NCBI GenBank assembly: GCA_009773185.1 | Contig: WPIF01000005.1 | Location: 62,001 to 126,000 of the forward strand | Direction: 5' to 3' | From: Nitrospirota bacterium | Lineage (GTDB): Bacteria; Nitrospirota; Thermodesulfovibrionia; Thermodesulfovibrionales; UBA1546 | Length of the DNA stretch: 64,000 nucleotides | Shown here: positions 27,319 through 36,040 of the stretch, piece after piece | How positions within the stretch are numbered: the stretch's first letter is position 1 | Layout: each line of letters starts with the position of its first letter | Notes under the pieces: generated by a model | The model's database searches: none | Told to the model about the DNA's origin: nothing | The model's input: the letters and a program-made list of their open reading frames with translations, nothing else | Translations under genes and position numbers: made by a program

Positions 27319-28278
27319 TTATAGCTTGACTGCCTGAACAAGAACAGTGTCATTCATTATTTTTTCTTCTGCGTTTTTAAAGCCTGCCATTAAAAGCCAT
27401 TTTTTCATCTCGTCAGGAGAATAGCTTCTTCCTCCAGGTGTGTTAATAAGCATATTAACAGAGAAAAGCGCGCTGCTTACAGGATGGGTTCTGTCTTTTT
27501 CAAGATAGAATTCCTGAATGACCAGCCTTCCTTTTTTATTCAGCGCCTTCCTGCATTTTTTAAACAGATGTATAATTTCTTTCTCCGAGCATGAGTGAAG
27601 TATCTGGCTTGCGAATATGAGGTCGTAGCCTTTCCCGACATCGTCATAGAGGAAATCGCCTGTGATGAAATCCATGTTTTTCATCCCTGCCTTTCCCGTA
27701 ACATCCATCGCAATCTCTATGGTCTCAGGCCTGTCAAAGAGGCTTACCTTTACTCCATGCCTTGCCATCTCGATCGAATACGTCCCCGGCCCTCCTCCGA
27801 GGTCCAGCGCAGTCTTTGCTCCCTTTAACCCAATCTGTTTAATAATGTCTTTTGCTTTCAGCAACGCAAGGTTATGCATCCCAAGGATGAATGATTTGTG
27901 GTCATGTGCCTTTCGATATGGCTTGCCTGTCTTCATCACCTCATCAAGCCCTGACCAGTTCTGCCACAGTGCATCTGCATGCCTCAGAATATCGCCCTGA
28001 TAATAAGGTTTGCCGCTCACAAGAAATTTGGATGCGAGCGGTGCATTTGAATAAATGTTCTTATGTTTTTTCAAAAGGCCTATGCCTGTGAGCGCATCAA
28101 GCAATATCTCTGTTGCCCTTATATCTGTCTTCAGTTTTTGTGATACAGCTTTGGCTGATTTTGCTTTTGTGAGATGGTCAAACACTCTGTAGTTATTTGC
28201 GGTCAACAATACCCTTGAGGCCCTGAAACCTCCCCAGAGTTTCATTAACTCCCTTGCTTCATTCATAATCGCTGACAT
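27319..28278 (-). CDS. SAM-dependent O-methyltransferase-like protein
   Basis: A 319-residue protein with the plan of the acetylserotonin/caffeate O-methyltransferase group. An N-terminal winged-helix dimerisation domain (about 5-95, SRVLLTANNYRVFDHL and VSQKLKTDIRATEILLDAL) precedes a Rossmann domain. SAM motif I reads ALDLGGGPGTYSIEMA, and motif IV-like IFASQILHSCSEKEIIHL carries the position of the catalytic His. The C-terminus has PGGRSYSPDEMKKWLLMAGF, usual in quinone- and tetrapyrrole-linked members. The substrate is unknown. It runs opposite to panC and follows rmuC on the minus strand, 40 bp away. Confidence 0.85.
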   Translation of the reverse strand: MSAIMNEARELMKLWGGFRASRVLLTANNYRVFDHLTKAKSAKAVSQKLKTDIRATEILLDALTGIGLLKKHKNIYSNAPLASKFLVSGKPYYQGDILRHADALWQNWSGLDEVMKTGKPYRKAHDHKSFILGMHNLALLKAKDIIKQIGLKGAKTALDLGGGPGTYSIEMARHGVKVSLFDRPETIEIAMDVTGKAGMKNMDFITGDFLYDDVGKGYDLIFASQILHSCSEKEIIHLFKKCRKALNKKGRLVIQEFYLEKDRTHPVSSALFSVNMLINTPGGRSYSPDEMKKWLLMAGFKNAEEKIMNDTVLVQAVKL

Positions 28279-28318
28279 GGGGCCCTCCTATAACTTTTGA
28301 TTAATAAATCCTGAATGC

Positions 28319-29617
28319 TTATTCAAGAAGCGATGGCTTATCAACATCCATATTTTCATCAAGGGCAATGGCCTTCTGCTTTCTTAAATCATCAATTTTC
28401 TTTAAAGGTCTTTCAAGCATATTGCTCCTGGTTGTAACAAGAAGGTCAAACTCTTTTTTTGCATCATCAAGCCTTTTGCCCATGGCTTCAAATCTTTCTT
28501 TGTATAAACCCCACTGCTTTGAAAATTCTCCCAGAAGCATAAGTATCTCAGATGCTGTTTTTTCAAGATTAAAATTACCTACCGCCTGTCTTATAACAGC
28601 AAGCACGGCATATAGCGTAAAAGGCGAACATAAAATAACCTTCTGCTTCAGCGCCTCATCCATTATTGCGGGGTCAGCTTCGTTGACAAAACCATAAACC
28701 TGCTCATTTGGAATAAAGACAATAACATAATCCACTGTATTGTCGGCTGTATCTATATAAGCGCGGTTTGTTACCTGCTTAATCATGGTCTTTGTGTTTC
28801 TGATAAGTTCTTCTTTGAATCTTTTTTTGTCGTGTTCTGTCTGCGCATCCAGGTAGTTCTGGTAATTTTCCAGCGGGAACTTGACATCCATGTTTATCTT
28901 CAGCCTGTTAGGCAGAAAAAACGTGTAATCAGGCCTGCCTGATGAGCCTTCAAGGGTTTTTTGTTTTATGTAATTTATGCCTTCTACAAGCCCGACAAGC
29001 CTCAGGATATCTTCTGCCATACGCTCGCCCCACTCGCCCCTTTTTTTGGAACTTGCAAGCGCATGTTTAAGATGCTCTGTTGTGTCTTTGAGCTTTGATG
29101 TTATATCTGCATGATGTTCAACAAGGGTTGATATCTTGACGCTCCCCTTTTCAACCTCGGATAATTTCTGCTGCATTTCCGTGAGGGTCTTTGCAATTGT
29201 CTCTACGCTTTTATCTATCAGGTCTTTTTTGCCCTCAAGTTCTTTTTTGCCTTCGACAGTCTGTGATTTAAGTTTCTCTTCAGCAAGTTTCAGGAACTCG
29301 GCAGAGTTTTTGGAAAGGGCATCTAAAGAAATGGAGCCCAATTTGTCGGTAAGCCATGTCTCTATCGTCAGAAGGTTTTTTTCCGCCTCCTCGTATTTTG
29401 CATCCATGGAAGCCCTTGCCTGTTTCTCATCTGTTAATTCTTTTCTTATTTGCTCTAATTTGTCATCTTTGTCCTTTATTTTGATATCGCTATCTGCAAT
29501 CTGCTGCCTGAGTTCATTGTTCACGGCCTCAACGCTTTTTGCCCTTGAAGATGCAATAAGCCAGGCAATAACGCCGCCGATGATGAAGCCTATGACGAGA
29601 AAACCCATTGTTGTCAT
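28319..29617 (-). CDS. rmuC: RmuC family DNA recombination protein
   Basis: RmuC-type proteins limit inversions and rearrangements and contain a predicted nuclease-like core. The 432-residue protein has one N-terminal membrane segment (FLVIGFIIGGVIAWLIAS), a long coiled coil (about 25-190) and the RmuC domain with KKRGEWGERMAEDILRL, SGRPDYTFFLP and MDVKFPLENYQNYLDA. In that last motif, the D and K form a nuclease-like pair. ANL-type hydrophobic segments complete the domain. It heads a minus-strand pair with the methyltransferase. Confidence 0.93.
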   Translation of the reverse strand: MTTMGFLVIGFIIGGVIAWLIASSRAKSVEAVNNELRQQIADSDIKIKDKDDKLEQIRKELTDEKQARASMDAKYEEAEKNLLTIETWLTDKLGSISLDALSKNSAEFLKLAEEKLKSQTVEGKKELEGKKDLIDKSVETIAKTLTEMQQKLSEVEKGSVKISTLVEHHADITSKLKDTTEHLKHALASSKKRGEWGERMAEDILRLVGLVEGINYIKQKTLEGSSGRPDYTFFLPNRLKINMDVKFPLENYQNYLDAQTEHDKKRFKEELIRNTKTMIKQVTNRAYIDTADNTVDYVIVFIPNEQVYGFVNEADPAIMDEALKQKVILCSPFTLYAVLAVIRQAVGNFNLEKTASEILMLLGEFSKQWGLYKERFEAMGKRLDDAKKEFDLLVTTRSNMLERPLKKIDDLRKQKAIALDENMDVDKPSLLE

Positions 29618-29669
29618 CTAATCACCTCTGGTATTAACCCGAAAAATGCATTTCACGGGGTTAGAGTTT

Positions 29670-30563
29670 CTATGGCGTTGAAGCCGGCTGCTGGCCAACA
29701 GTCACATCCCGTACAAGCCCGTCTTTTTTCTCGATTGCCTCTTTGACCTTATCCGGGTCAACCATATTAAGGGCATTGAGCTCTTTCAGCCTCGCCGCAA
29801 TTTTGTCATTATAATTTATGCGCCTTTTGTAGAAATCCTTATAGACCTCGACAAGGATTCTGTTGTCAGATGTTTTTGCTGCCTTTACCGGCTCATATAT
29901 GATTTTGCCTTTTGTCCCAACAGGCACTTCCTTAAAAAGGAGTTCTGCGACCTCAGGCCTGAGCCTCATGCAGCCATGGCTCCTGAACTTATATATGCTT
30001 TGAGGAGCATTTGTGCCGTGAAGGCCAAGCCCCTCAATAGAAAGCTGAAGCCAGTATCTGCCGAGCGGGTTTTCAGCGCCCGGCGGCACTTCTATTAAAA
30101 CATCCTGCCCGTTTTCCTCCATCTCCTTCTGGATTGACAATGGCACATGCCACGTAGGGTCCTTTGCCTTTATTGTTATAGTGAAATCTCCGAGATTTGT
30201 CTGCCACGTTGGTTTTCCTGCTGCAATAAAATAATAATCCTTTAGTTTATTGTCAGCAAATCTGTAGAGGGTCCTGTCAGGTATATTTATGACAATGCCG
30301 TTGTCAAGCATCATTGGAATAATCCTCCTGAACTTTACCTTCAGTTTCTGCCCTATTTCCAAAGGCGCATTGGGATTTATTGAATTGGCTGCTGCAATAT
30401 ATCTCCAGCTCAGGCCTATCTTGCCTTCTATCGTCTCGCCATAATCGCCCTTAACAACTGTATAGATTATGTCTTTTTCAATAATGTTCTCATCAGCATA
30501 GAGCGCCGCAGGAAGAGCCAGTAAGAACAGCAATAATACTTTGAGCAGGTTAAGCAGCCTCAT
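29670..30563 (-). CDS. LysM-containing L,D-transpeptidase
   Basis: This exported enzyme should cross-link peptidoglycan stem peptides or attach proteins to them. The 297-residue protein has a signal peptide (LLKVLLLFLLALPAALYA) and one LysM-like repeat at about 30-80 (YTVVKGDYGETIEGKIG...LKVKF). The YkuD catalytic domain has GLHGTNAP and SHGCMRLRPE, with the nucleophilic Cys in the latter. The C-terminal 60 residues are charged and probably flexible. Its ATG overlaps the end of the inositol-phosphatase-like gene, so they are co-transcribed. Confidence 0.93.
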   Translation of the reverse strand: MRLLNLLKVLLLFLLALPAALYADENIIEKDIIYTVVKGDYGETIEGKIGLSWRYIAAANSINPNAPLEIGQKLKVKFRRIIPMMLDNGIVINIPDRTLYRFADNKLKDYYFIAAGKPTWQTNLGDFTITIKAKDPTWHVPLSIQKEMEENGQDVLIEVPPGAENPLGRYWLQLSIEGLGLHGTNAPQSIYKFRSHGCMRLRPEVAELLFKEVPVGTKGKIIYEPVKAAKTSDNRILVEVYKDFYKRRINYNDKIAARLKELNALNMVDPDKVKEAIEKKDGLVRDVTVGQQPASTP

Positions 30564-31348
30564 TGTCTTAATAATTTAAGCGCCTCCTTATGCAGATTCT
30601 CATTCCCTGCTGCAAGCAATGATACACTTTTTTTAAGGCTGATTTCCACATAATCAACCGGGTTGCCTTCGATATCTGTAAACATGCCTCCTGCTTCCTT
30701 AACAAGCAGCCAGCCTCCCCCGAAATCAAAGCTCCTTGATAATGACGGGTTTGCAAATATGCTTATTGAGCCGTATGCAAGATATGCAAGGTCCAGCGCT
30801 GTTGCGCCAAGGCACCGCGTTTTCATTGACTTTGACAGTAATGGAATGATGCGCGGTATATCTTTTTTAGGCGACTGTGCCTCGTATGCCACAAGATATA
30901 TCCCGCTATCCTTCTGGGCGTAAATCCTTTCACCATTTAAAAATGCGCCTTTATCTTTCTCTGCCCAGAACTCATCTCCGTTTGCCAGGTTCACGATATA
31001 AGACAGCTCTATATCTCCTATTTTACCACCACCGGCTACTGCAATGGATGTGCAGTAAAACGGGATTCCTGCAATTGCATTCTTGCTGCCGTCAATAGGG
31101 TCTATCAATATTTTTTTGCCGCCTCCCCTTATATCTTTAATGCCGGATTCTTCGGAGACAATAGTCAGGGGATCCCCAGAAGCTTCGAGTCCCGAGATGA
31201 TAATATCCTCTGCTTTTTTGTCTATCGGAAATGTCTTATCTCCTGCTGCGCCAACTCCAAGAGCTGTTTGGGTCAGGGGTTTCTGTTTTAACAGGGGAAG
31301 TTCTTTAAGGAGCTGTTGCCCGATGTTCCTGAGAGTATTAATGTCCAC
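30560..31348 (-). CDS. Inositol monophosphatase family protein
   Basis: This is a magnesium- and lithium-sensitive sugar phosphatase. The 262-residue protein carries the metal site EESG near residue 62 and DPIDGSKNAIAGIPFYCTSIAV (the DPxDGT-type motif, with Ser for Thr). The second motif appears as SLSRSFDFGGGWLLVKEAGG, in place of the usual WDxAAG: Asp is kept but Trp is not. This, with the GSKN spelling, points to the archaeal-type FBPase/IMPase or CysQ-like end of the family. The substrate could be inositol phosphate, fructose bisphosphate or PAP. It is the first gene of a pair with the transpeptidase. Confidence 0.85.
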   Translation of the reverse strand: MDINTLRNIGQQLLKELPLLKQKPLTQTALGVGAAGDKTFPIDKKAEDIIISGLEASGDPLTIVSEESGIKDIRGGGKKILIDPIDGSKNAIAGIPFYCTSIAVAGGGKIGDIELSYIVNLANGDEFWAEKDKGAFLNGERIYAQKDSGIYLVAYEAQSPKKDIPRIIPLLSKSMKTRCLGATALDLAYLAYGSISIFANPSLSRSFDFGGGWLLVKEAGGMFTDIEGNPVDYVEISLKKSVSLLAAGNENLHKEALKLLRQ

Positions 31349-31690
31349 AAGGGTATTTTACGAAAAGATTTCAGGATAGGCAATAGATTAACTGCCATGA
31401 TGCCGGCAGGGGGAATCGCAAATTTCGAAAGCGACATAATTGTGGGCTGCACGTAGAAATACGCATTAAACGTTCCCGCTTGCTTGCTTCCAAGCTGTCT
31501 TGTTATAATGCGGTCAATATGGTCCTGCATGTTGAGCATAGCATATTAGTTAGAAAACCCGATAACATGACAAATGGAATGTTAGTCAACCTGATAAATA
31601 TAATGAATTCAAATAGTTCCGTCAAGGATGCTATTATTTTCTCTTGACCGGGCAAAAGATATTATCGGATTAACTATATATTGTCCCTTA
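31349..31690. other. Intergenic stretch without a convincing gene
   Basis: No reading frame here has a ribosome site or recognisable product. The base composition becomes AT-rich after 31540. It may be the upstream region of the inositol-phosphatase gene plus remnants of lost sequence. It ends at the first repeat flanking the nucleotidyltransferase module. Confidence 0.5.
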
Positions 31691-31728
31691 CCCCCCAAAA
31701 ACTTCCGGAGCCGGAGAGCTATTTAAAC
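31691..31728. repeat. Hairpin repeat E, copy 1
   Basis: CCCCAAAAACTTCCGG runs into a hairpin (TCCGG/CCGGA) and then TATTTAAA. A second copy in the same direction lies at 32418-32454, just after the nucleotidyltransferase gene. The flanks are conserved and the stem differs. Confidence 0.65.
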
Positions 31729-31762
31729 TGGCCTGTTTTTCAGGGATTTAACCGCGCAATAA

Positions 31763-31771
31763 TGATATAAT
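31763..31771 (+). promoter_or_regulatory. Extended -10 of the nucleotidyltransferase module
   Basis: TGATATAAT ends nine bases before ATG 31781; there is no ribosome site, so the first gene may be read from a leaderless transcript. Confidence 0.45.
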
Positions 31772-31780
31772 ATTAGCACG

Positions 31781-31966
31781 ATGAAAGTGGAGCGCAAGCA
31801 GGCAAATCTCAAAAAAATGTCAAAAAAAGACGACTCTTTTGTTAAAATGTCTCCGGCAAAGCGCATCTCGTTTATGTGGGAGCTTACAGAAGAATTATGG
31901 TCATTGAGCGGTTTTAATGTTAAACAAAGATTACAAAGAAATGTTACAAAGCTTATTAAACAATGA
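31781..31966 (+). CDS. Small protein beside a nucleotidyltransferase (61 aa)
   Basis: A 61-residue basic protein (KVERKQANLKKMSKKDDSFV...MSPAKRISFMWELTEELWSL). The MSPAKRISFMWELTEE phrase is an amphipathic helix seen in small partners of nucleotidyltransferase genes. ATG 31781 is near a -10 box; an internal ATG at 31817 is also possible. Its end overlaps the next gene by 50 bases. A small partner/antitoxin role is inference from neighbourhood only. Confidence 0.55.
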   Translation: MKVERKQANLKKMSKKDDSFVKMSPAKRISFMWELTEELWSLSGFNVKQRLQRNVTKLIKQ

Positions 31967-32366
31967 GGTGAGATTCCTCGTTGTTGGCGCATATGCTATG
32001 GGTGCATACGGCTACCCTCGCGCCACAGGTGATTTTGATATATGGGTGGAAGCCTCTTCTGAAAACTCAAAGAAAGTATATAAATCTCTGTCAACATTCG
32101 GAGCCCCTCTGTCTGATATTACAGCGCAAACATTTACAAAAGAAGGCATTGTCTTTCAAATAGGTGTGGCGCCGCGCAGAATTGATATTATTACGCATAT
32201 TGATGGTGTCAGCTTTAAAGATGCATATGAAACCCAGAAAAAGATTAAAATTGAAAATCTGGAAATTCCGTTTCTCTCAAAGGAAAATCTCATCAAAAAC
32301 AAACAGGCTACGGGCAGAGAGAAAGACAGATTGGATGCCGAATATTTAAAAGAGCGCGGCAACTAA
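31917..32366 (+). CDS. Nucleotidyltransferase-fold protein (putative toxin-type NTase)
   Basis: A 149-residue protein of the minimal nucleotidyltransferase superfamily. VRFLVVGAYAMGAYGYPRATGDFDIWVEA is the diagnostic start of the fold. The family GS motif is absent, but ATGDFDIW carries the two metal-binding Asp residues, and a third acid is likely in RIDIITHI. Such genes are often paired with a small gene and behave as accessory modules, some being toxins that modify tRNA. It is flanked by two copies of hairpin repeat E, which marks out the two-gene module. Confidence 0.8.
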   Translation: MLNKDYKEMLQSLLNNEVRFLVVGAYAMGAYGYPRATGDFDIWVEASSENSKKVYKSLSTFGAPLSDITAQTFTKEGIVFQIGVAPRRIDIITHIDGVSFKDAYETQKKIKIENLEIPFLSKENLIKNKQATGREKDRLDAEYLKERGN

Positions 32367-32417
32367 AGATTTTTGCGGCATATCTCTTTTTTTACTTCAA
32401 CAAACGACATCATCTTT

Positions 32418-32454
32418 CCCCAAAAAACTTCCGACCGGGAAGGGTATTTAAAAA
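32418..32454. repeat. Hairpin repeat E, copy 2
   Basis: CCCCAAAAAACTTCCGACCGGGAAGG-type sequence: conserved left flank, hairpin CTTCC/GGAAG and TATTTAAA. It is a direct repeat of copy 1 and closes the nucleotidyltransferase module. Confidence 0.65.
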
Positions 32455-32466
32455 TAACTACAGAGC

Positions 32467-33855
32467 TTACTTCCCGATACAGAAATCGCTGAAAATCCTG
32501 TTCAGTATATCATCTGTTGTCACAGCGCCGACAATCTCCCCGAGCCTGTCAAGCGCCTCTCTGAGGTCAATAGCTGTTATTTCAATCGGCTGATTGGCTT
32601 CCATCGTCTTTAATGCATTTCCCAATGAATCATGAGCAGCCTGAATTGCAATCTTGTGCCTAAGATTGGTGATGATAATCCCTTCTTTCTGCTCCTTCCA
32701 GTTTTTAAGACAAGAATCGAATATCATGTTTTTTAACTCATCAAGCCCTTTACCTGTTGTTGCGGATATGTTCATAATACGAGGGGAATAAGGCTTCAGG
32801 CGTGAGTGGAGTTCTCTGTCTGCTCCCTGAAGATCAGATTTATTTATGGCGATTACGGCATTTTTCTCTTTGACCTTTTCGAGAACTTCAATGTCTTCCC
32901 CATGCAACGCTTGAGCGCCGTCAACTACTGCGATAACCAGGTCCGCGTCTTCGATTGCCCTCAGGCTTCTTTTCACGCCTTCAATCTCTGCCATATCATG
33001 AGACTCTCTTATTCCCGCGGTGTCTATTATCCTCAATGGCAGGCCGTTTATGTTCAGGTATTCCTCTATAATATCTCTTGTTGTGCCCGGCATATTTGTT
33101 ACAATGGCCCTGTCCTTTTGTAAGAGGGCGTTCAAGAGCGATGACTTCCCGACATTCGGCCTTCCTACAATCGCTGCGCCAAGCCCTTCCCTGAAAAACC
33201 TTCCTTCCTCATAAGTTTTCAAAAGGGATTCCAACTCCGCAAGGATTGAGCCTGCTGCTTCCGTCATCTCTTTTTTTGAAGATATTTCTATCTCTTCTTC
33301 CGGAAAATCTATGTATGCCTCAACGAATGTACATATCTGAGTCAGCGCCTCTCTCAGTTTTAAAATCTTTTCAGAAAGCCTGCCCTTAAGCTGTTCAAGG
33401 GCAATCCTTCCTGATTCATCTGTCTTTGCCCTTATGAGGTCAATGACTGCCTCTGCCTCGCTCAGGTCAAGCCTGCCGTTTAAAAAAGCCCTTTTTGTAA
33501 ATTCTCCGGGCTCTGCAAGCCTTGCGCCTTCCCTGATTACAAGCTCAAGAACCTTTCTTAACGGGAGCATTCCTCCGTGGCAGTTAATCTCGGCAATGTC
33601 TTCTCTCGTGTAAGTATTCGGTGAGCGCATCACAGATACAAGGACTTCATCAACAGTATCATTTGTTGAGAGGTCTTTTACAAAGCCATAGATTATTCTG
33701 TGGGATTTTGATGCTGAAAGAGTCCTGCCTTTTGGAGAATGGAACAACCTGTCTGCTATCTTAAATGCGTCCTTGCCGCTCAGCCTGACAATGCCTATCC
33801 CGCCTTCTCCAGGCGGGGTTGAGATTGCAGCTATCGTGTCGTCAGAGTAGTTCAT
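32467..33855 (-). CDS. mnmE: tRNA modification GTPase MnmE
   Basis: MnmE works with MnmG to add a carboxymethylaminomethyl group to wobble uridine in tRNAs. The start is probably Met at 33855 (MNYSDDTIAAISTPPG); seven further codons upstream are part of a palindromic heptad repeat. The folate-binding N-terminal domain (AAISTPPGEGGIGIVRLSG) precedes helices and a GTPase with G1 GRPNVGKSS, G3 DTAGIR and G4 NKSD. The C-terminus is CIGK, holding the conserved Cys. It lies in the rpmH-yidD-yidC-mnmE gene string. Confidence 0.96.
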   Translation of the reverse strand: MNYSDDTIAAISTPPGEGGIGIVRLSGKDAFKIADRLFHSPKGRTLSASKSHRIIYGFVKDLSTNDTVDEVLVSVMRSPNTYTREDIAEINCHGGMLPLRKVLELVIREGARLAEPGEFTKRAFLNGRLDLSEAEAVIDLIRAKTDESGRIALEQLKGRLSEKILKLREALTQICTFVEAYIDFPEEEIEISSKKEMTEAAGSILAELESLLKTYEEGRFFREGLGAAIVGRPNVGKSSLLNALLQKDRAIVTNMPGTTRDIIEEYLNINGLPLRIIDTAGIRESHDMAEIEGVKRSLRAIEDADLVIAVVDGAQALHGEDIEVLEKVKEKNAVIAINKSDLQGADRELHSRLKPYSPRIMNISATTGKGLDELKNMIFDSCLKNWKEQKEGIIITNLRHKIAIQAAHDSLGNALKTMEANQPIEITAIDLREALDRLGEIVGAVTTDDILNRIFSDFCIGK

Positions 33856-33938
33856 AGCTAATAGCTCATAGTTCATGGCTCATTGTTTTCGATATTTAGT
33901 CCTATGAGCTACGGGCCATCAGCTATCAGCTAACTATG
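33843..33938. repeat. Heptad palindromic element, mnmE-yidC
   Basis: The left arm uses CATAGCT/CATAGTT-like units and the right arm CATCAGCTATCAGC...CTATG, so the element is a long imperfect palindrome. It extends the mnmE reading frame upstream, and its right edge reaches the last codons of yidC. Confidence 0.7.
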
Positions 33939-35471
33939 TTGTTCTCTTGCCATTTTTCTGTTCACGTAGAACTGCTGGATGATTCCGAAGATATTGTTTA
34001 TAAGCCAGTACAGCACAAGGCCTGAGGCAAAGTTCAGAAACATAAATGTAAAGATAACCGGCATAAGCATCATTATCTTTTGCTGTTTCGGGTCTGCTGT
34101 TGAAGGGGTCATCTTCTGCTGGATGACCATTGTTATGCCCATAACAATCGGGAGGACATAATACGGGTCTTTTGCCGAAAGGTCAGTTACCCAGAGCATG
34201 AACGGCGCGCCCCTTAATTCAATGGCAATAGATAATATCTTGTAAAGCGCAAAGAATACAGGGATCTGAAGGAGCATCGGCAGGCAGCCGCCCAGCGGAT
34301 TCACCTTATATTTTTTGTAAAGCTCCATCGTCTCTTTCTGCATCTTCTGCGGGTCTTTCTTGTACTTTTCCTTTATCTCGGCCATCTTCGGCTGTATATC
34401 CTGCATCTTCTTCATTGACTGCTGGCTTTTATTTATCAACGGGATAAAGGGAATTCTCGTAATTATGGTGAGCAGGATTATGGCCCAGCCGTAATTGCCG
34501 GCGACTGCATAGAATTTTTTCAGAAGCCAGAACAAAGGCCTTGATATGATGGAGAAAAAACCAAAGTCAATAATATGCTCAAGCCCGAGATTCAATTCCT
34601 TGAGTTTGTCATGTTCTTTTGGCCCTGCATAAACAATAAAATCATTAACTCCGGGCTTCCCCTTAAATGCAACTATAGATGCGTCCTGGACCTTCCATGC
34701 CTTTGCCTCATCCATCCGGGTCACAGGCACAACAGCCGCAAAAAAGTATTTGTCCTCCTGAGCAATCCATTTCAGCCCGTCCTGATAGCTCTTGGCCTCT
34801 TTCAGTTTCTTTGCATCCAGCTCTATCCTGTCCGCGTCTTTGAGTATCACAGGCCCCAGATGCGCTGATTCGTCTTTCCTGTCATGAATCCCGAAATCAG
34901 CGCCGGCTGTTATCCAGTATTCAGGAAAACCCGTAACCTCATCTTTGAGGTCAAACTTGTAACTGTCATAATAAAGTGTATAAGTCCTTCTTACTGAGTA
35001 TTCAGGGGCCGCGTACTCAAAAACAACAGAGCCGGTTTTTGTGTTTTTATCAAGGTTGATGTCTTTTCCTGAAACGCTGAAATTTACTTTTGAAAGGTTG
35101 AAATCATTTTTAGACCCTATGCTCATAGCCGGAATTACGCCCTGGCCTTTCTGAAGGACGACAGCCATGCCGTCTTTATCTTTATACTTTTTTAATTCCC
35201 ATTTTTTTATTGTCCCGCCTGCTGACGAGAATACCGCGGAATACAGGTCTGTCTCAACCTTAATCTCTTTTTCTCCGGAAGGCACAGCCGGCATCAAAGG
35301 AATCACAGGAACAGGCTTTGCAGCCTCCTGCCTTTTCTCTTCTGGCTGTGCTGCCTTTGCCTGCTCTTTTACCGGTTTTGGAGGCACGGGCTTCACAAAA
35401 AAATACTGGTACCCGACAAGAACGATTATTGAAAGTATTATGGCGATAAGTGTTCTTTTGTCCATATCCAT
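33930..35471 (-). CDS. yidC: Membrane protein insertase YidC
   Basis: YidC inserts membrane proteins with or without SecYEG. The 513-residue protein has an N-terminal membrane anchor (RTLIAIILSIIVLVGYQYFF). A large periplasmic beta-domain of about 60-320 follows, as in Gram-negative YidC. The conserved core from WAIILLTIITRIPFIPLINK has five membrane segments with GGCLPMLLQIPVFFALY and ends FGIIQQFYVNRKMA. The conserved arginine is present in TRIPF. Start ATG 35471 or 35465. yidD lies just upstream on the same strand. Confidence 0.95.
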   Translation of the reverse strand: MDMDKRTLIAIILSIIVLVGYQYFFVKPVPPKPVKEQAKAAQPEEKRQEAAKPVPVIPLMPAVPSGEKEIKVETDLYSAVFSSAGGTIKKWELKKYKDKDGMAVVLQKGQGVIPAMSIGSKNDFNLSKVNFSVSGKDINLDKNTKTGSVVFEYAAPEYSVRRTYTLYYDSYKFDLKDEVTGFPEYWITAGADFGIHDRKDESAHLGPVILKDADRIELDAKKLKEAKSYQDGLKWIAQEDKYFFAAVVPVTRMDEAKAWKVQDASIVAFKGKPGVNDFIVYAGPKEHDKLKELNLGLEHIIDFGFFSIISRPLFWLLKKFYAVAGNYGWAIILLTIITRIPFIPLINKSQQSMKKMQDIQPKMAEIKEKYKKDPQKMQKETMELYKKYKVNPLGGCLPMLLQIPVFFALYKILSIAIELRGAPFMLWVTDLSAKDPYYVLPIVMGITMVIQQKMTPSTADPKQQKIMMLMPVIFTFMFLNFASGLVLYWLINNIFGIIQQFYVNRKMAREQHS

Positions 35472-35477
35472 GGCTGG

Positions 35478-35690
35478 TTATCTCACAGGGTCGTATCCGC
35501 CGCTATGGAACGGATGGCACCTTGAAATCCTTTTTATTGACAGATAAGAGCCTTTCACTGCGCCGTATTTCTCTATTGCCTCTGCCGAGTATTCAGAACA
35601 CGTAGGGGTGAACCTGCAGGCATTAGGAAGCAGCGGCGAGAGCAAATATCTATATGCTTTTATGGCCGTTGACAATATCTTCTTCATCAT
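35478..35690 (-). CDS. yidD: YidD, membrane protein insertion efficiency factor
   Basis: A 70-residue protein with the family signature [21 protein letters not shown] and [14 protein letters not shown], holding the three conserved cysteines. YidD helps YidC-dependent insertion by an uncertain mechanism. It sits in its normal place just before yidC, but the gene usually before it (rnpA) is missing. Confidence 0.93.
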   Translation of the reverse strand: MMKKILSTAIKAYRYLLSPLLPNACRFTPTCSEYSAEAIEKYGAVKGSYLSIKRISRCHPFHSGGYDPVR

Positions 35691-35820
35691 TTCACCTGAC
35701 CTGTGTTTTTATCCGCCCTGGGCAGCTTTATCTCGAAGGCATTAAGGTACTGCGCGTTGTTAAGAGGCTCTTAAGCTTTGTATCTGCGTCAGCGCTAATC
35801 TTACAACAAGCACCCGCACA
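35691..35820 (-). other. rpmH-yidD gap where rnpA is expected
   Basis: In most bacteria rnpA lies between rpmH and yidD. Here only 130 bp are available, too short for the ~110-residue RNase P protein. No frame in this stretch shows the RnpR motif (RNRxKR); the longest readings end in unrelated peptides such as [14 protein letters not shown]. See findings. Confidence 0.6.
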
Positions 35821-35961
35821 TCACACACTTAACTTTTTCCTGCCCTTTGCCCTTCTCCTCTGAAGGGTCTTCTGTCCTCCCTTTGAACTCATGCGTTCAA
35901 GGAAGCCGTGCGTGCGTTTCCTTTTTTTCTTGTGAGGATTGTATGTAGTATATGTTCCCAT
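35821..35961 (-). CDS. rpmH: Ribosomal protein bL34
   Basis: A 46-residue basic protein translated from ATG 35961 ([20 protein letters not shown]) through [20 protein letters not shown] to TGA at 35821. This is the standard L34 layout, with RTHGFLERM the core. It is a component of the large ribosomal subunit. It sits at its usual place upstream of yidD/yidC. Confidence 0.95.
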   Translation of the reverse strand: MGTYTTYNPHKKKRKRTHGFLERMSSKGGQKTLQRRRAKGRKKLSV

Positions 35962-36026
35962 AGTCTTTCTCCGAAAGGGAAGTATAATCTTTTGATGAAA
36001 ATAAAGTCAAGTTTGAGGGTTGCAGA

Positions 36027-36035
36027 TGTTATAAT
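36027..36035 (+). promoter_or_regulatory. Extended -10 close to the DUF401-like gene
   Basis: TGTTATAAT (perfect extended -10) ends five bases before ATG 36041, again with no ribosome site; a leaderless transcript is possible. Confidence 0.5.
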
Positions 36036-36040
36036 TCAGG

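Noticed and set aside
31288-31539. Minus-strand frame in the gap before the nucleotidyltransferase module
   Set aside because: It overlaps the start of the inositol-phosphatase gene, has no family features and no ribosome site.
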